Assembly: GCF_044763875.1 (NCBI RefSeq)
Contig: NZ_JBIWGZ010000011.1
Coordinates: 8,962 to 72,961 of the forward strand
DNA: 64,000 bases
Direction of reading: 5' to 3'
Origin: Rummeliibacillus sp044763875
Lineage (GTDB): Bacteria > Bacillota > Bacilli > Bacillales_A > Planococcaceae
In this document: positions 8,537 through 17,190 of the stretch, one piece after another
Layout of the letters: every line of letters begins with the position of its first letter
Position numbering within the stretch: position 1 is the stretch's first letter
Position numbers and translations under genes: made by a program
Notes under the pieces: generated by a model
Databases searched by the model: none
What the model saw: only the letters and a program-made list of their open reading frames with translations
Told to the model about the DNA's origin: nothing

Positions 8537-9108
8537 TTTTCTATTCCTCCATTAATAAATCGATATTTTCTTGGCGTTAAACCGGTTATCTTTTTAAATA
8601 ATGTAATAAAGTACGGTGTATTCGAAAATCCTACAGCATGTCCAATTTGTTCTATTTTTTGTTCAGTTGTTTTAAGTAACACCTTTGCTTCTTCCACTCG
8701 AATATGTTGAATATAATCAATTGGGGCATAACCTGTTACCTTTTTATAAATTTTTTGTAAATGATAAGGGCTTCCATGACATGCATCTGCCAATAGATCT
8801 AATGTTAAATGTTCGTGAAAATGATGTTCGATATGATAATTTATTTGCATTACCCATTCTTCATCAGGTATTCGTAAACTACTTGGTTTACATCGTTTAC
8901 AAGGCCGAAATCCAGCTTGAATTGCTGCCTCTATATTTTGAAAAATACGTATGTTTTCAAACTTTGGGTTACGTGATTGACAAGATGGTCTACAGCAAAT
9001 GCCTGTAGAAGTGACTGCATAAATAAACTCCCCATCATAGCTTTTATTATTAGTCGTTAGTGCTGTCCACTCCTCCTGAGTTGGTGTTTTGCCAATTTGC
9101 CGTTTCAT
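8533..9108 (-). CDS. adaA: AdaA: methylphosphotriester-DNA methyltransferase and AraC-type activator
   Basis: Senses alkylation damage by accepting a methyl group from DNA phosphotriesters, which turns it into an activator of repair genes. The N-terminal Ada zinc domain is visible (CCRPSCQSRNP and RPCKRCKP supply four Cys). The C-terminal AraC-type double helix-turn-helix ends with AVGFSNTPYFITLFKKITG and TPRKYR. The ATG at 9108 follows AGAGGTG; an upstream GTG would overlap that ribosome site. It is divergent from alkA, so both promoters share 9109-9241. Confidence 0.95.
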   Translation of the reverse strand: MKRQIGKTPTQEEWTALTTNNKSYDGEFIYAVTSTGICCRPSCQSRNPKFENIRIFQNIEAAIQAGFRPCKRCKPSSLRIPDEEWVMQINYHIEHHFHEHLTLDLLADACHGSPYHLQKIYKKVTGYAPIDYIQHIRVEEAKVLLKTTEQKIEQIGHAVGFSNTPYFITLFKKITGLTPRKYRFINGGIEK

Positions 9109-9241
9109 TTTACACACCTCTTAATTGATTCTGTATAGTTGTAGTATACCTGTCTAAAATTACTTGATAATACTTTTTTGATGTAATCGCAACATATCGA
9201 AATTTTTCTCTTATACAATCAGCATTGAAAGGAGTGAGATT

Positions 9242-10138
9242 ATGTGTAATCCACTGAAAATTACATTACCAAAAGAATTTAGTTTTCAAGAAAATCTAAG
9301 GTATTTACAAAGAAATGATAAAGAATGCATGTTTGAAGTCTATGGAGAAGTAGTACGTAAAGTTATTCCAATTCCACCTAGTTTTCCACTTGTAGAAATT
9401 AGCTGTCAAGAACAGCTGCTCAATGTTCAAATACTCTATTCTACAGTACCCTGTAGCTCAAAAGATTATGAAGCCATCATACACTATATCCGTGAGTGGT
9501 TTGATCTTGATACAGATCTTCTACCTTTTTATCAAATGGCTAAAAAAGATAGCTTACTATGTTCAGCCGTTCAAGATTATTATGGCTTACGTACTATTGG
9601 TATTCCAGATTTGTTTGAGGCGATTAGTTGGGGGATTTTAGGACAACAAATTAATTTGTCTTTAGCTTATACTTTAAAGAAGAATCTTGTCGAAAAATAT
9701 GGGAATTGTGTCACGTGGAACAATCGACATTATTGGCTATTTCCCGACGCTTCAACAATTGCTAACCTTTCTATAGAAGATTTAATGCCGTTAAAATTAA
9801 CAACTAAAAAATGTGAATATCTTTTATTAGCTGCACAACTTATCTCTACTGGGGAAATATCAAAAAATACTTTAAAACAAATGGTTTCTTTAAAAAAAGC
9901 TGAACAGCAGTTAACATCTATCCGCGGAATTGGTCCTTGGACTGCAAATTATGTATTAATGCGCTGTTTACGATACCCTGATGCTTTTCCAATAGCAGAT
10001 GTTGGCTTACATAATGCTATTAAATTTATAACAAAGGCTGATTGCAAACCCACAAAAGAAGAAATACTTGATTATGCAAAAGACTGGCGTGGATTTGAAT
10101 CATATGCAACGTTCTATTTATGGCGTTACTTATACTAA
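9242..10138 (+). CDS. alkA: DNA-3-methyladenine glycosylase II
   Basis: Excises 3-methyladenine and related alkylated bases. The 298-aa protein carries the HhH-GPD fold. The ISWGILGQQIN segment precedes the helix-hairpin-helix (TSIRGIGPWTANYVLMR), and the catalytic Asp lies in the following IADVGLHNA region. GAAAGGAG 6 nt upstream supports the ATG. It is transcribed divergently from adaA-ogt, which reproduces the adaptive-response locus known from B. subtilis and suggests activation by methylated AdaA. Confidence 0.94.
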   Translation: MCNPLKITLPKEFSFQENLRYLQRNDKECMFEVYGEVVRKVIPIPPSFPLVEISCQEQLLNVQILYSTVPCSSKDYEAIIHYIREWFDLDTDLLPFYQMAKKDSLLCSAVQDYYGLRTIGIPDLFEAISWGILGQQINLSLAYTLKKNLVEKYGNCVTWNNRHYWLFPDASTIANLSIEDLMPLKLTTKKCEYLLLAAQLISTGEISKNTLKQMVSLKKAEQQLTSIRGIGPWTANYVLMRCLRYPDAFPIADVGLHNAIKFITKADCKPTKEEILDYAKDWRGFESYATFYLWRYLY

Positions 10139-10214
10139 TATATTCACCTTTTCTAGAAAATCCTTAGATTATGTTACATTAAGATTAAGAAAAATGTTCG
10201 CAGGAGTGTTATGT

Positions 10215-10946
10215 ATGAATACCATTTATCAACCTGCTATTCACTTTCATAACGTTGATTTTGAAGTGAATGGACAGAAAATTTTGCAACAGGTTACAGG
10301 TTCTTTCCCTACAGGAGAAATTACAACACTAGTAGGTCCATCTGGAGCTGGTAAAACAACTTTACTTAAACTATGTAACGGTTTAATTTCTCCTACATCA
10401 GGTGAAATTTATATTGATAATGAACCTATTACCTCTTTAAACCCAGTTTCATTACGTCGCCATGTTGGAATAGCATTACAATCTGCACCAATGATTAAAG
10501 GTACCGTTTATATCAATTTATCTTTACCTAAAACATTACAAGGCTTATCATTATCTCGGTCGGAAGCCATTTCATTCTTAGAGGATGTTGGATTAGATGC
10601 ATCATTTCTTGATAAGGACGCTTCAGATTTATCAGGCGGCCAACGTCAACGTGTTTCCATTGCAAGAACACTGGTCAATAAATCAGATATTCTATTGTTA
10701 GATGAAATTACTTCTGCTTTAGATCGAACGTCCATTAAGGAAGTGGAAGAACTGATTATCAAAATCAATCAGAAATACAAAGTCACAATTATTTGGATTA
10801 CCCATAATTTAGAGCAAGCAATTAAAATTGGTCACTACACTTGGGTTATGATAAACGGTCAAGTGATTGAAACCGGTGAAAGTACTCTTTTAACTAATCC
10901 AACAAAAGAAATTGTGAAACGTTTTGTAGAGGGGGTAATGGAATGA
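10215..10946 (+). CDS. fetA: ABC transporter ATP-binding protein, FetA/YbbL type
   Basis: ATPase partner of the FetB/UPF0014 permease that follows. In Escherichia coli the FetAB pair is linked to iron export and oxidative stress resistance. Walker A (GPSGAGKTT), signature (LSGGQRQRV) and Walker B (ILLLDEITSALD) are intact; the glutamate-isoleucine in place of the common EPT is typical of this subfamily. The start at 10215 has CAGGAG upstream; the frame is open further upstream but runs into alkA. Overlaps fetB by ATGA. Confidence 0.85.
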   Translation: MNTIYQPAIHFHNVDFEVNGQKILQQVTGSFPTGEITTLVGPSGAGKTTLLKLCNGLISPTSGEIYIDNEPITSLNPVSLRRHVGIALQSAPMIKGTVYINLSLPKTLQGLSLSRSEAISFLEDVGLDASFLDKDASDLSGGQRQRVSIARTLVNKSDILLLDEITSALDRTSIKEVEELIIKINQKYKVTIIWITHNLEQAIKIGHYTWVMINGQVIETGESTLLTNPTKEIVKRFVEGVME

Positions 10947-11698
10947 GCTATGCCACTCTTTCTTTAACATTATTATTTGTCTTAATACCACTAATACTGT
11001 CCAAAACTTTACATCTTGGTTTAGAAAAAGATACGCTAATTGCTACAATTCGTTCTATTATTCAATTACTAGCGGTTGGATATATTTTAAAATTTGTATT
11101 TGAATCGGATAACATTCTTTACATATTCACGATGATTACATTAATGATTGTGGCAGCTACAGCTAACGCTCGAAAAAAAGGCAAAAAGATTAGTGGAATC
11201 ACATGGAAGGTTGCTCTCACGATGATTACAGTCGAAATCATTGTACAATCGATTTTGCTTGGATTTCATATCGTTCCCGCTACAGCACAATATATTATTC
11301 CTATTAGTGGTATGGCAATCGGGAACTCTATGGTACTCTCTATTCTCTTTTTAAATCGATTCCAAGCAGAGTTAGAGGCTTACAGAGATGAGACAGAACT
11401 GATTTTGTCGCTTGGTGGTACTCCAAAACAAGCAATCCACAGACAACTAATTAATGCGATAAAAGCAAGTATGATTCCAACAATCGAAAGTCAAAAAACG
11501 ATTGGTCTTGTTCAATTACCTGGTATGATGAGTGGCCAAATCATTGCAGGTGCTGATCCTGTACAGGCAGTACAATTTCAACTTTTAATATTATTTGTGT
11601 TGTTAACAACAGCAGCTATCTCTAGTATCTTATTAGGCTTTTTATCTTACCCTTCTCTTTTCAATAACCGCGTGCAAATGTTGAAAGATAAATTTTAA
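10943..11698 (+). CDS. fetB: UPF0014/FetB-type ABC permease
   Basis: A 251-aa polytopic membrane protein with about seven hydrophobic segments and family-characteristic stretches (ARKKGKKISG, ISGMAIGNSM, IPTIESQKTIGLVQLPGMM). The ATG overlaps the ATPase stop. With the preceding gene it forms a complete FetAB exporter; a metal (iron) substrate is inferred from the E. coli homologue. A strong terminator follows immediately. Confidence 0.88.
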   Translation: MSYATLSLTLLFVLIPLILSKTLHLGLEKDTLIATIRSIIQLLAVGYILKFVFESDNILYIFTMITLMIVAATANARKKGKKISGITWKVALTMITVEIIVQSILLGFHIVPATAQYIIPISGMAIGNSMVLSILFLNRFQAELEAYRDETELILSLGGTPKQAIHRQLINAIKASMIPTIESQKTIGLVQLPGMMSGQIIAGADPVQAVQFQLLILFVLLTTAAISSILLGFLSYPSLFNNRVQMLKDKF

Positions 11699-11702
11699 TA
11701 GA

Positions 11703-11752
11703 ACGCAAAAAAACGTCTTCCCCATTCCATGTAGGGAAAACGTTTTTTGCGT
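11703..11752. terminator. Terminator after fetAB
   Basis: Long inverted repeat: ACGCAAAAAAACGTCTTCCC pairs with GGGAAAACGTTTTTTGCGT around a short loop. It starts 4 nt after the fetB stop. Confidence 0.85.
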
Positions 11753-12067
11753 CATAATATTAATTTTGTACCTCATTACTAAATTACAGATATTATTTAG
11801 TTAATGCAACTTGTTTTTCATAAAAAGCAACAAAAATCGACAAAAAAGAGCCTATAAACGCATGTTGCCTTTATTGTTCAATTGTGTTTGAACAATAAAT
11901 AGCATATACCCTAATCTTAGGACATTCAACACTTTTGCTTTTTCACAAAAAAAATTCATAATAGAGCATTTATATTTATCTATTAAGAAATATATGAATA
12001 GAATGACTTTTCCTTCAACTATGATATAATCGAGAAAATACAACTTCACAACAAGGGGAAATGGCAT
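11753..12067. other. Intergenic region before proline dehydrogenase
   Basis: AT-rich DNA without a convincing gene. A TATAAT hexamer at 12025-12030 is a reasonable -10 for the downstream gene; the -35 is weak. Short overlapping reading frames on the minus strand lack ribosome sites. Confidence 0.4.
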
Positions 12068-13039
12068 ATGTCACTTAAAGATTTCTTTATCGCATTATCA
12101 GAAAACCAATTTTTAAATAACAATGCTAAAAAGTATGGGTTAAAGATGGGTGCTGCGAGCGTAGTAGCTGGTACAAACATCGAAGGAGTAATCGATAGCA
12201 TTAAAGAACTAAACTCACATGGAATCTCATGTACAGTGGACAATTTAGGGGAATTTGTTCATGAAAGATCAGAAGCAACCGCTGCAAAAGAACAAATTTT
12301 AGCAGTCATAGAAGCAATCCATCAAAATGGTGTTGACGCTCATATTTCTTTAAAACCTTCTCAATTAGGTTTAGATATTAACTATGATTTTTGCTATGAA
12401 AATTTAAAAGAAATAGTAGCTTTAGCAGACAACTATGATATTTTTGTTAATTTTGATATGGAAAATTATGATCGTTTACAACCATCATTTGATTTGCTTG
12501 AAGAATTATCTGTAGAACATGATAATATCGGCACAGTTATTCAAGCATACTTCTTCCGTGCAAAAGAAGACATCGAAAAATTCAAAAATTACCGTTTGCG
12601 TATCGTTAAAGGTGCTTATAAAGAACCTGGCGATGTTGCTTACCAAGCAAAAGAAGATATCGATCGTAATTACATAGAATTATTAGAGTATCACTTGCTA
12701 AATGGTAAATTCACTTCAATTGCAACACATGATCACAATATTATTAATCATATGAAGCAATTTATCGCAAATCATGATATTCCAAAAGAAAAATACGAAT
12801 TTCAAATGCTTTACGGCTTCCGTCGCGATATGCAGCTTGAACTAGCAAAAGAAGGATATAACTTCTGCACATATGTACCATTTGGGCAAGATTGGTATGG
12901 TTACTTTATGCGCCGTTTAGCAGAACGTCCACAAAATATAGAACTTGTCGTAAAACAAGTATTCAATAAGAGAACAAATACAATCATCGGGGTAGCAGCT
13001 GCAGGTTTTGCAATTGGCCGCTTAACGAAACGTAAATAA
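12068..13039 (+). CDS. Proline dehydrogenase
   Basis: FAD enzyme oxidising proline to pyrroline-5-carboxylate, the first step of proline catabolism. This is the 323-aa monofunctional Gram-positive form, a TIM-barrel without the P5C dehydrogenase domain. Characteristic segments are ISLKPSQLG, RLRIVKGAYKEP, FTSIATHD and the C-terminal YVPFGQDWYGYFMRRLAERP. AAGGGGAAAT precedes the ATG. It stands alone between two terminators, so the P5C dehydrogenase must be elsewhere. Two paralogues exist in B. subtilis (putB, fadM); which one this matches is not decided. Confidence 0.93.
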   Translation: MSLKDFFIALSENQFLNNNAKKYGLKMGAASVVAGTNIEGVIDSIKELNSHGISCTVDNLGEFVHERSEATAAKEQILAVIEAIHQNGVDAHISLKPSQLGLDINYDFCYENLKEIVALADNYDIFVNFDMENYDRLQPSFDLLEELSVEHDNIGTVIQAYFFRAKEDIEKFKNYRLRIVKGAYKEPGDVAYQAKEDIDRNYIELLEYHLLNGKFTSIATHDHNIINHMKQFIANHDIPKEKYEFQMLYGFRRDMQLELAKEGYNFCTYVPFGQDWYGYFMRRLAERPQNIELVVKQVFNKRTNTIIGVAAAGFAIGRLTKRK

Positions 13040-13062
13040 ATTTACCAGCTTCAGCACAAACA

Positions 13063-13105
13063 ATCCGGATTAGCCACTCGCCTCAGAGGCTAATCCGGAT
13101 CTTTT
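13063..13105. terminator. Terminator between proline dehydrogenase and desR
   Basis: ATCCGGATTAGCC (13063-13075) pairs with GGCTAATCCGGAT (13088-13100), followed by CTTTTT. It serves the plus-strand gene and may also serve the convergent regulator gene. Confidence 0.88.
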
Positions 13106-13109
13106 TATA

Positions 13110-13715
13110 TTATTTATTCCAACCTTTTTCCTTAAATCTCGCTATCGCTTCAATACGATTACTTACACCTAATTTATCAAAAATAGTAGAGATATAGTTA
13201 CGAACAGTTCCAGGAGACAAAAACAATTCATTTGCGATTTCTTTCGTCGTTCTTCCTTTTGCCACAAGATCCAATACTTCACTCTCCCGATCTGTTAAAG
13301 GATTTTCTGTCTCTTCTTCATAAACAATATCAATAAGCTCAGGTGCATAAATTCTGCGACCATCTATGATGATTCGAATGGCATTGACTAATTCCTCAAT
13401 AGGACTATCCTTTAACAAATATCCTCTGACACCTGCTTTTCTAGCTCTCTCAAAATACCCCGGTCTTGCAAAGGTTGTTAAAATGATTACCTTACAGTCT
13501 TTTTCCTTTAGTTCTTCTGCAGCGTCTAAACCTGTTTTTTCAGGCATTTCAATATCCATAATGGCGATATCCGGTTGATATTGGTCAACAAGCTTTAATG
13601 CTTCTACACCATTGTGCCCTACCCCTACAACTTCCATATCATCTTCCATATTAATCAATGATTTCAAAGCACCGAGAAGCATTCCTTGGTCTTCGGCAAT
13701 AACTATTTTAATCAT
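13110..13715 (-). CDS. desR: DesR-like NarL/LuxR-family response regulator
   Basis: Two-component response regulator of 201 aa. The receiver domain has Asp54 (AIMDIEMPEKTG) and the conserved Lys (YLLKDS). The C-terminal LuxR-type helix-turn-helix covers about residues 138-192 (PLTDRESEVLDLVAKG, TKEIANELF, GTVRNYIS). The receiver stretch IIILTTFARPGYF-like and the ending EAIARFKEKGW closely resemble B. subtilis DesR, which activates the des desaturase in the cold. No histidine kinase gene adjoins it; upstream is 570 bp of non-coding DNA. A desaturase gene is 3.5 kb away. Confidence 0.85.
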   Translation of the reverse strand: MIKIVIAEDQGMLLGALKSLINMEDDMEVVGVGHNGVEALKLVDQYQPDIAIMDIEMPEKTGLDAAEELKEKDCKVIILTTFARPGYFERARKAGVRGYLLKDSPIEELVNAIRIIIDGRRIYAPELIDIVYEEETENPLTDRESEVLDLVAKGRTTKEIANELFLSPGTVRNYISTIFDKLGVSNRIEAIARFKEKGWNK

Positions 13716-13810
13716 CTTGTTTCACTTCCTTTGAATATCCAGTCATTTAACTACTATTATAACAAATAAGAAGGAATTAAGTGGCAGTTCAACTGTCTCA
13801 AAAAACATTT

Positions 13811-13841
13811 AACCCCTGCAATTTATTACTTTGCAGGGGTT
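13811..13841. terminator. Hairpin upstream of desR
   Basis: AACCCCTGCAA (13811-13821) and TTGCAGGGGTT (13831-13841) form a perfect stem. The minus strand continues with a run of T. No gene in view obviously ends here, so it may be left over from a lost upstream gene. Confidence 0.65.
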
Positions 13842-14021
13842 ATAACTTTTAGAAAGTCTATACCTAATTGAATCAATTTCACAAATCCATTTTCGGTTTA
13901 TACATACGAACATTTCAACACATTATCTTTTCATCTCTACGTTGAGAGAACTGAAAAAGTGGTTAAATACAAATATTAATAGTATTAATATGCTTGCTAA
14001 ATGATGTGGAATTAGCTTTGA

Positions 14022-14106
14022 TTTCCGCGGGCGAGCGTTGAGCCTCCTCGGAAGCACGTACCGAGCTTCACTGCGGGGTCTCACCTATCTCACTTTCCCG
14101 CAGGAC
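14022..14106. repeat. Interspersed GC-rich repeat, second copy
   Basis: Shares the core of the 5288-5390 copy (TTTCCGCGGGCGAGCGTTGA, CTTCACTGCGGGGTCTCACC, CTTTCCCGCAGGA) with a handful of substitutions, but lacks the outer terminal arms. It lies in the 570-bp gap between desR and bioA, which otherwise holds only the 13811 hairpin and AT-rich sequence. Confidence 0.85.
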
Positions 14107-14283
14107 ATTGAATGAACTTCACTGAATTAACATCGCACGAAGAAAATGCGGATGCATTTTCGAGGACTCTTCGCTATTTCCACATCAACAAAGATAGATA
14201 TACAAAATTTTTATTAAATGTTTGTATATTTCATATGAACTTTGCATTATATAATTGATTTAATTATTAACAAGAAAAGAAAA

Positions 14284-15645
14284 TTAAATATTTTCTGAGA
14301 TAGATTGATATATTATTTTAATCGCTTCTTCTAGTTCGCTCTGGCTCATCGCTAATACAGGCATGAATGTTAGTACTTGATCTAATTGACGGATGATAAG
14401 CCCTTTTTCACGTGCAGCCAAGACAATGCTATCAAGTTTGTTTTCTTGTGCTTCGAAAATACCTTTTGACTCTTTGTCTTTAACAATCTCAATTCCGATC
14501 ATTAATCCCCTTTGACGAATATCTCCTACAATTTCTAGATTATATAAGTCTTCTAACTTTTCCTTTACAAATAAAGCATTCGCCTGAACTTTTTCAATTA
14601 ATGCAGTTTCCTCCATCAATTGAATATTCCTTAATGCTACAGCACAACTTAATTGGTTACCCGTATAAGTGTGACCATGGTAAAACGTTTTATGCTCCGC
14701 TTTTTCACCTAAAAAAGCATCAAAAACCTTTTGACTTGTAACAGTTGCTGCAAGAGGCATGTAACCACCTGTAATCCCTTTCCCTACACAAATAATATCA
14801 GGGACAACCCCTTCTTGCTCGCAAGCAAACATGGTTCCTGTTCTTCCAAAGCCAACTGCTACCTCATCACAAATAAGAAGAATGTTATATTTTCTACAAA
14901 GTTTTTCTACCCCTTTTAAGAAGCCTTCAGGATGGGTAATAATTCCTGCTGCTCCTTGTACTAAAGGTTCCATGATTAAACCAGCTACTTCATCAGCCTT
15001 TTCTTGAAGTAAACTTTCTAATTTCTGTAGGCAGAAATTTTTTACAGCTTCTTCGTCTCCATCTTCCGACATTCGATAAGTATGAGGTGATGGTAAAGAA
15101 ATACGCTTAAATAGTAATGGTTTAAATATCCGGTGATATAAATCCATGCCACCTACACTAACAGATCCAATTGTGTCACCATGATAAGCATCATCTAATG
15201 AGATAAATGTACTTTTTCTTTTATATTTCTCTGAATCGATATTTTGCCAATATTGATAAGCCATTTTCAGTGCAATTTCTACAGAAGCAGAGCCTGTATC
15301 TGAATAGAATACTTTACATAAGTCTCCTGGTGTAATTTCTGCTAACTTTTTAGCCAATAAGATTGAAGGAACATTAGCAGAACCCAATAAAGTAGAATGT
15401 GCAACTTTATGTACTTGATTTGTCAGTGCTTCATTAAGCTCAGGGATATTATGCCCATGAACGTTAACCCAAAGAGATGCATAACCATCTAAATATTTTT
15501 TTCCTTCAATATCATATAAATAGCTTCCTTCCCCTTTTTCAATAATAAGTGGTTTCGATTTTTGGTATTGCTTCATTTGAGTAAAAGGATGCCATACATA
15601 TTCTTTGTCCCAATTTTCAAGGTCTTGATTTTTATATTGTTTCAT
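14284..15645 (-). CDS. bioA: Adenosylmethionine-8-amino-7-oxononanoate aminotransferase
   Basis: PLP enzyme converting KAPA to DAPA in biotin synthesis. The 453-aa class-III aminotransferase shows the N-terminal WHPFTQM motif typical of BioA, the SGSA/DTGSASVE cofactor region, the acidic ICDEV motif and the PLP lysine in CVGKGITGGYMPLA. GGAGG is 8 nt upstream of the ATG. It overlaps bioD by 14 nt and is the last gene of bioY-bioD-bioA. Confidence 0.96.
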   Translation of the reverse strand: MKQYKNQDLENWDKEYVWHPFTQMKQYQKSKPLIIEKGEGSYLYDIEGKKYLDGYASLWVNVHGHNIPELNEALTNQVHKVAHSTLLGSANVPSILLAKKLAEITPGDLCKVFYSDTGSASVEIALKMAYQYWQNIDSEKYKRKSTFISLDDAYHGDTIGSVSVGGMDLYHRIFKPLLFKRISLPSPHTYRMSEDGDEEAVKNFCLQKLESLLQEKADEVAGLIMEPLVQGAAGIITHPEGFLKGVEKLCRKYNILLICDEVAVGFGRTGTMFACEQEGVVPDIICVGKGITGGYMPLAATVTSQKVFDAFLGEKAEHKTFYHGHTYTGNQLSCAVALRNIQLMEETALIEKVQANALFVKEKLEDLYNLEIVGDIRQRGLMIGIEIVKDKESKGIFEAQENKLDSIVLAAREKGLIIRQLDQVLTFMPVLAMSQSELEEAIKIIYQSISENI

Positions 15646-16345
15646 AAAGAAAAACCTCCTTCATTTTTTCTTTGAATTGTTCTGATTTGATACATTCATC
15701 TGAGTATTTTTCTAATTCTTCTTTTACATTTTTGAAATCAGGAATAGTAAAAGTAGGTAGTTTTAGCATTTTTTCAATAGTATGAATATTATCTTGTTGA
15801 ATTACATTGTCTTTATCGAATTTGTTGAAAATCACTGAATGGATAGGGATTTCATACGTTTGAGCGTATAAATTTGTTGTAATAACATTGTGTATTGAAC
15901 CAAGTCCGCTTAAACTAACCAGAATAGCAGGTATGTTCAGTTCTTTAATAAAATCCTTAGTCATATAAAAGCTATCCTCTTGCTCTATTAAAGGCACAGC
16001 TAATCCTCCAGCTCCCTCTATTAAAACAAGATCATTTGTTTGTTCTAATTCCTTCTTTCTTTGTAGAGCAGCTTCAATTTTCACTTCTTTTGGTTGCATC
16101 TTAATAGCTAAATGTGGCGAAGTCTCTGGTTCGAAAACAAAGCATCCAGTATTTTTTACACCAAGTACCGATTCATACCACCCTAAATCAGGATAAGTTT
16201 GTGTTTGCTCAATCAGTCCAGTTTGAAAAGGTTTAAATACTGTCGTTTTAATTCCTAGCTTATTTAATGTGAAGTATAAAAAACCAGTAGCAACAGTTTT
16301 TCCTATATCTGTTCCAGTTCCAGTGATAAAAAATGATTTCCCCAT
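15632..16345 (-). CDS. bioD: ATP-dependent dethiobiotin synthetase
   Basis: Carboxylates DAPA to dethiobiotin. P-loop GTGTDIGKT lies at the N-terminus, and the EGAGGLAVPL motif and a PHLA segment (ETSPHLAIKM) follow, all typical of BioD. Length 237 aa. AAGGAG is upstream of the ATG. It sits between bioY (22 nt upstream) and bioA. The last enzyme, bioB, and the early genes are not in the window. Confidence 0.95.
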   Translation of the reverse strand: MGKSFFITGTGTDIGKTVATGFLYFTLNKLGIKTTVFKPFQTGLIEQTQTYPDLGWYESVLGVKNTGCFVFEPETSPHLAIKMQPKEVKIEAALQRKKELEQTNDLVLIEGAGGLAVPLIEQEDSFYMTKDFIKELNIPAILVSLSGLGSIHNVITTNLYAQTYEIPIHSVIFNKFDKDNVIQQDNIHTIEKMLKLPTFTIPDFKNVKEELEKYSDECIKSEQFKEKMKEVFLYETI

Positions 16346-16367
16346 CTATACAGCTCCTTCTTTTCAT

Positions 16368-16910
16368 TTAAATGAATTTTTTTATTCTTGGACGAACTTT
16401 ATGTATTATGACGGCACTTATAGCAGCTAAAATAATATCCCCAGGAACGGGTAAATAAAAGCCAAATAATAGTGTTTGATGAATAGACAATGGTTTTTCA
16501 ACAACCCACTTCATTGCTCCGTAAAGCCAAATACACCCAAAAAAGTACACGATAAGTAGCGTAACTAAATTCGCGCAGAAAATAGAATAAATTTTATTCA
16601 AGTTAAACTTTTGAATAAGCCAACCATTTGCAAATGCACCTAATACAAAACCAATCAGATAACCAAATGTCGGTTTGAAAATATAACTAGGACCGCCTCC
16701 TTCCGTAAAAACTGGCACTCCCACTAATCCAATTAATACATAGCTTAATTGACTAATGAATCCTATTTTTGGTCCTAATAGTGCACCAGCTAAGTAGACA
16801 AATAGAATTTGTAATGTAAAAGGAATATAAGGAATTGGAATTTTAATAAATGCGCCTACTGATGTCAAAGCAGCAAAAAGTGCAGCAAAAGCGATTGTTT
16901 TACTTTTCAA
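16368..16910 (-). CDS. bioY: Biotin transporter substrate-binding component BioY
   Basis: S-component of an ECF-type biotin transporter, about 180 aa with six hydrophobic segments and characteristic stretches (GAFIKIPIPYIPFTLQ, GPKIGFISQLSYVLIGLVG, GGPSYIFKPTFGYLIGF). A TTG start at 16910 is chosen because AGAGAGGTGAT lies 5 nt before it; the ATG 18 nt upstream would place that ribosome site inside the gene. It leads the bio operon behind a BirA-like operator. Confidence 0.92.
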   Translation of the reverse strand: MKSKTIAFAALFAALTSVGAFIKIPIPYIPFTLQILFVYLAGALLGPKIGFISQLSYVLIGLVGVPVFTEGGGPSYIFKPTFGYLIGFVLGAFANGWLIQKFNLNKIYSIFCANLVTLLIVYFFGCIWLYGAMKWVVEKPLSIHQTLLFGFYLPVPGDIILAAISAVIIHKVRPRIKKFI

Positions 16911-16966
16911 AATATCACCTCTCTTCATTTTTTTAATTGTGATTATTGTGTATCATTTCGAATTAT

Positions 16967-16996
16967 ATGTCAACCTAAAATGAAAATAGGTTAACT
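16967..16996 (-). promoter_or_regulatory. Candidate BirA (biotin) operator overlapping the bioY promoter
   Basis: On the minus strand, GTTAACCT (16995-16988) and AGGTTGAC (16975-16968) form an inverted repeat separated by about 12 nt, close to the known Firmicute biotin operator (GTTAACC-N-GGTTAAC). The right arm contains a TTGACA -35 sequence. Repression by biotin-loaded BirA is the expected control. Confidence 0.8.
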
Positions 16997-17075
16997 CATT
17001 TTGGGTTTTATAAAAAAATAGCATAATAATGATGGATTGTATTGAAAAGATAAGTATCCGTTAATCGGAACAAAC

Positions 17076-17117
17076 AAAAAAACGCACACCACTAATTTCT
17101 TAGTAATGTACGTTTTT
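17076..17117. terminator. Bidirectional terminator after the desaturase gene
   Basis: AAAAAACGCAC / GTACGTTTTT outer arms with an inner ACTAA-TTTC-TTAGT stem. It lies between the end of the desaturase gene and the bio promoter. Confidence 0.75.
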
Positions 17118-17190
17118 CTATATTTTATTTAAGATTATCAATAATTTATGACACACTCTAACATAGTATTTTCCCAAGGTAAATTATTTG

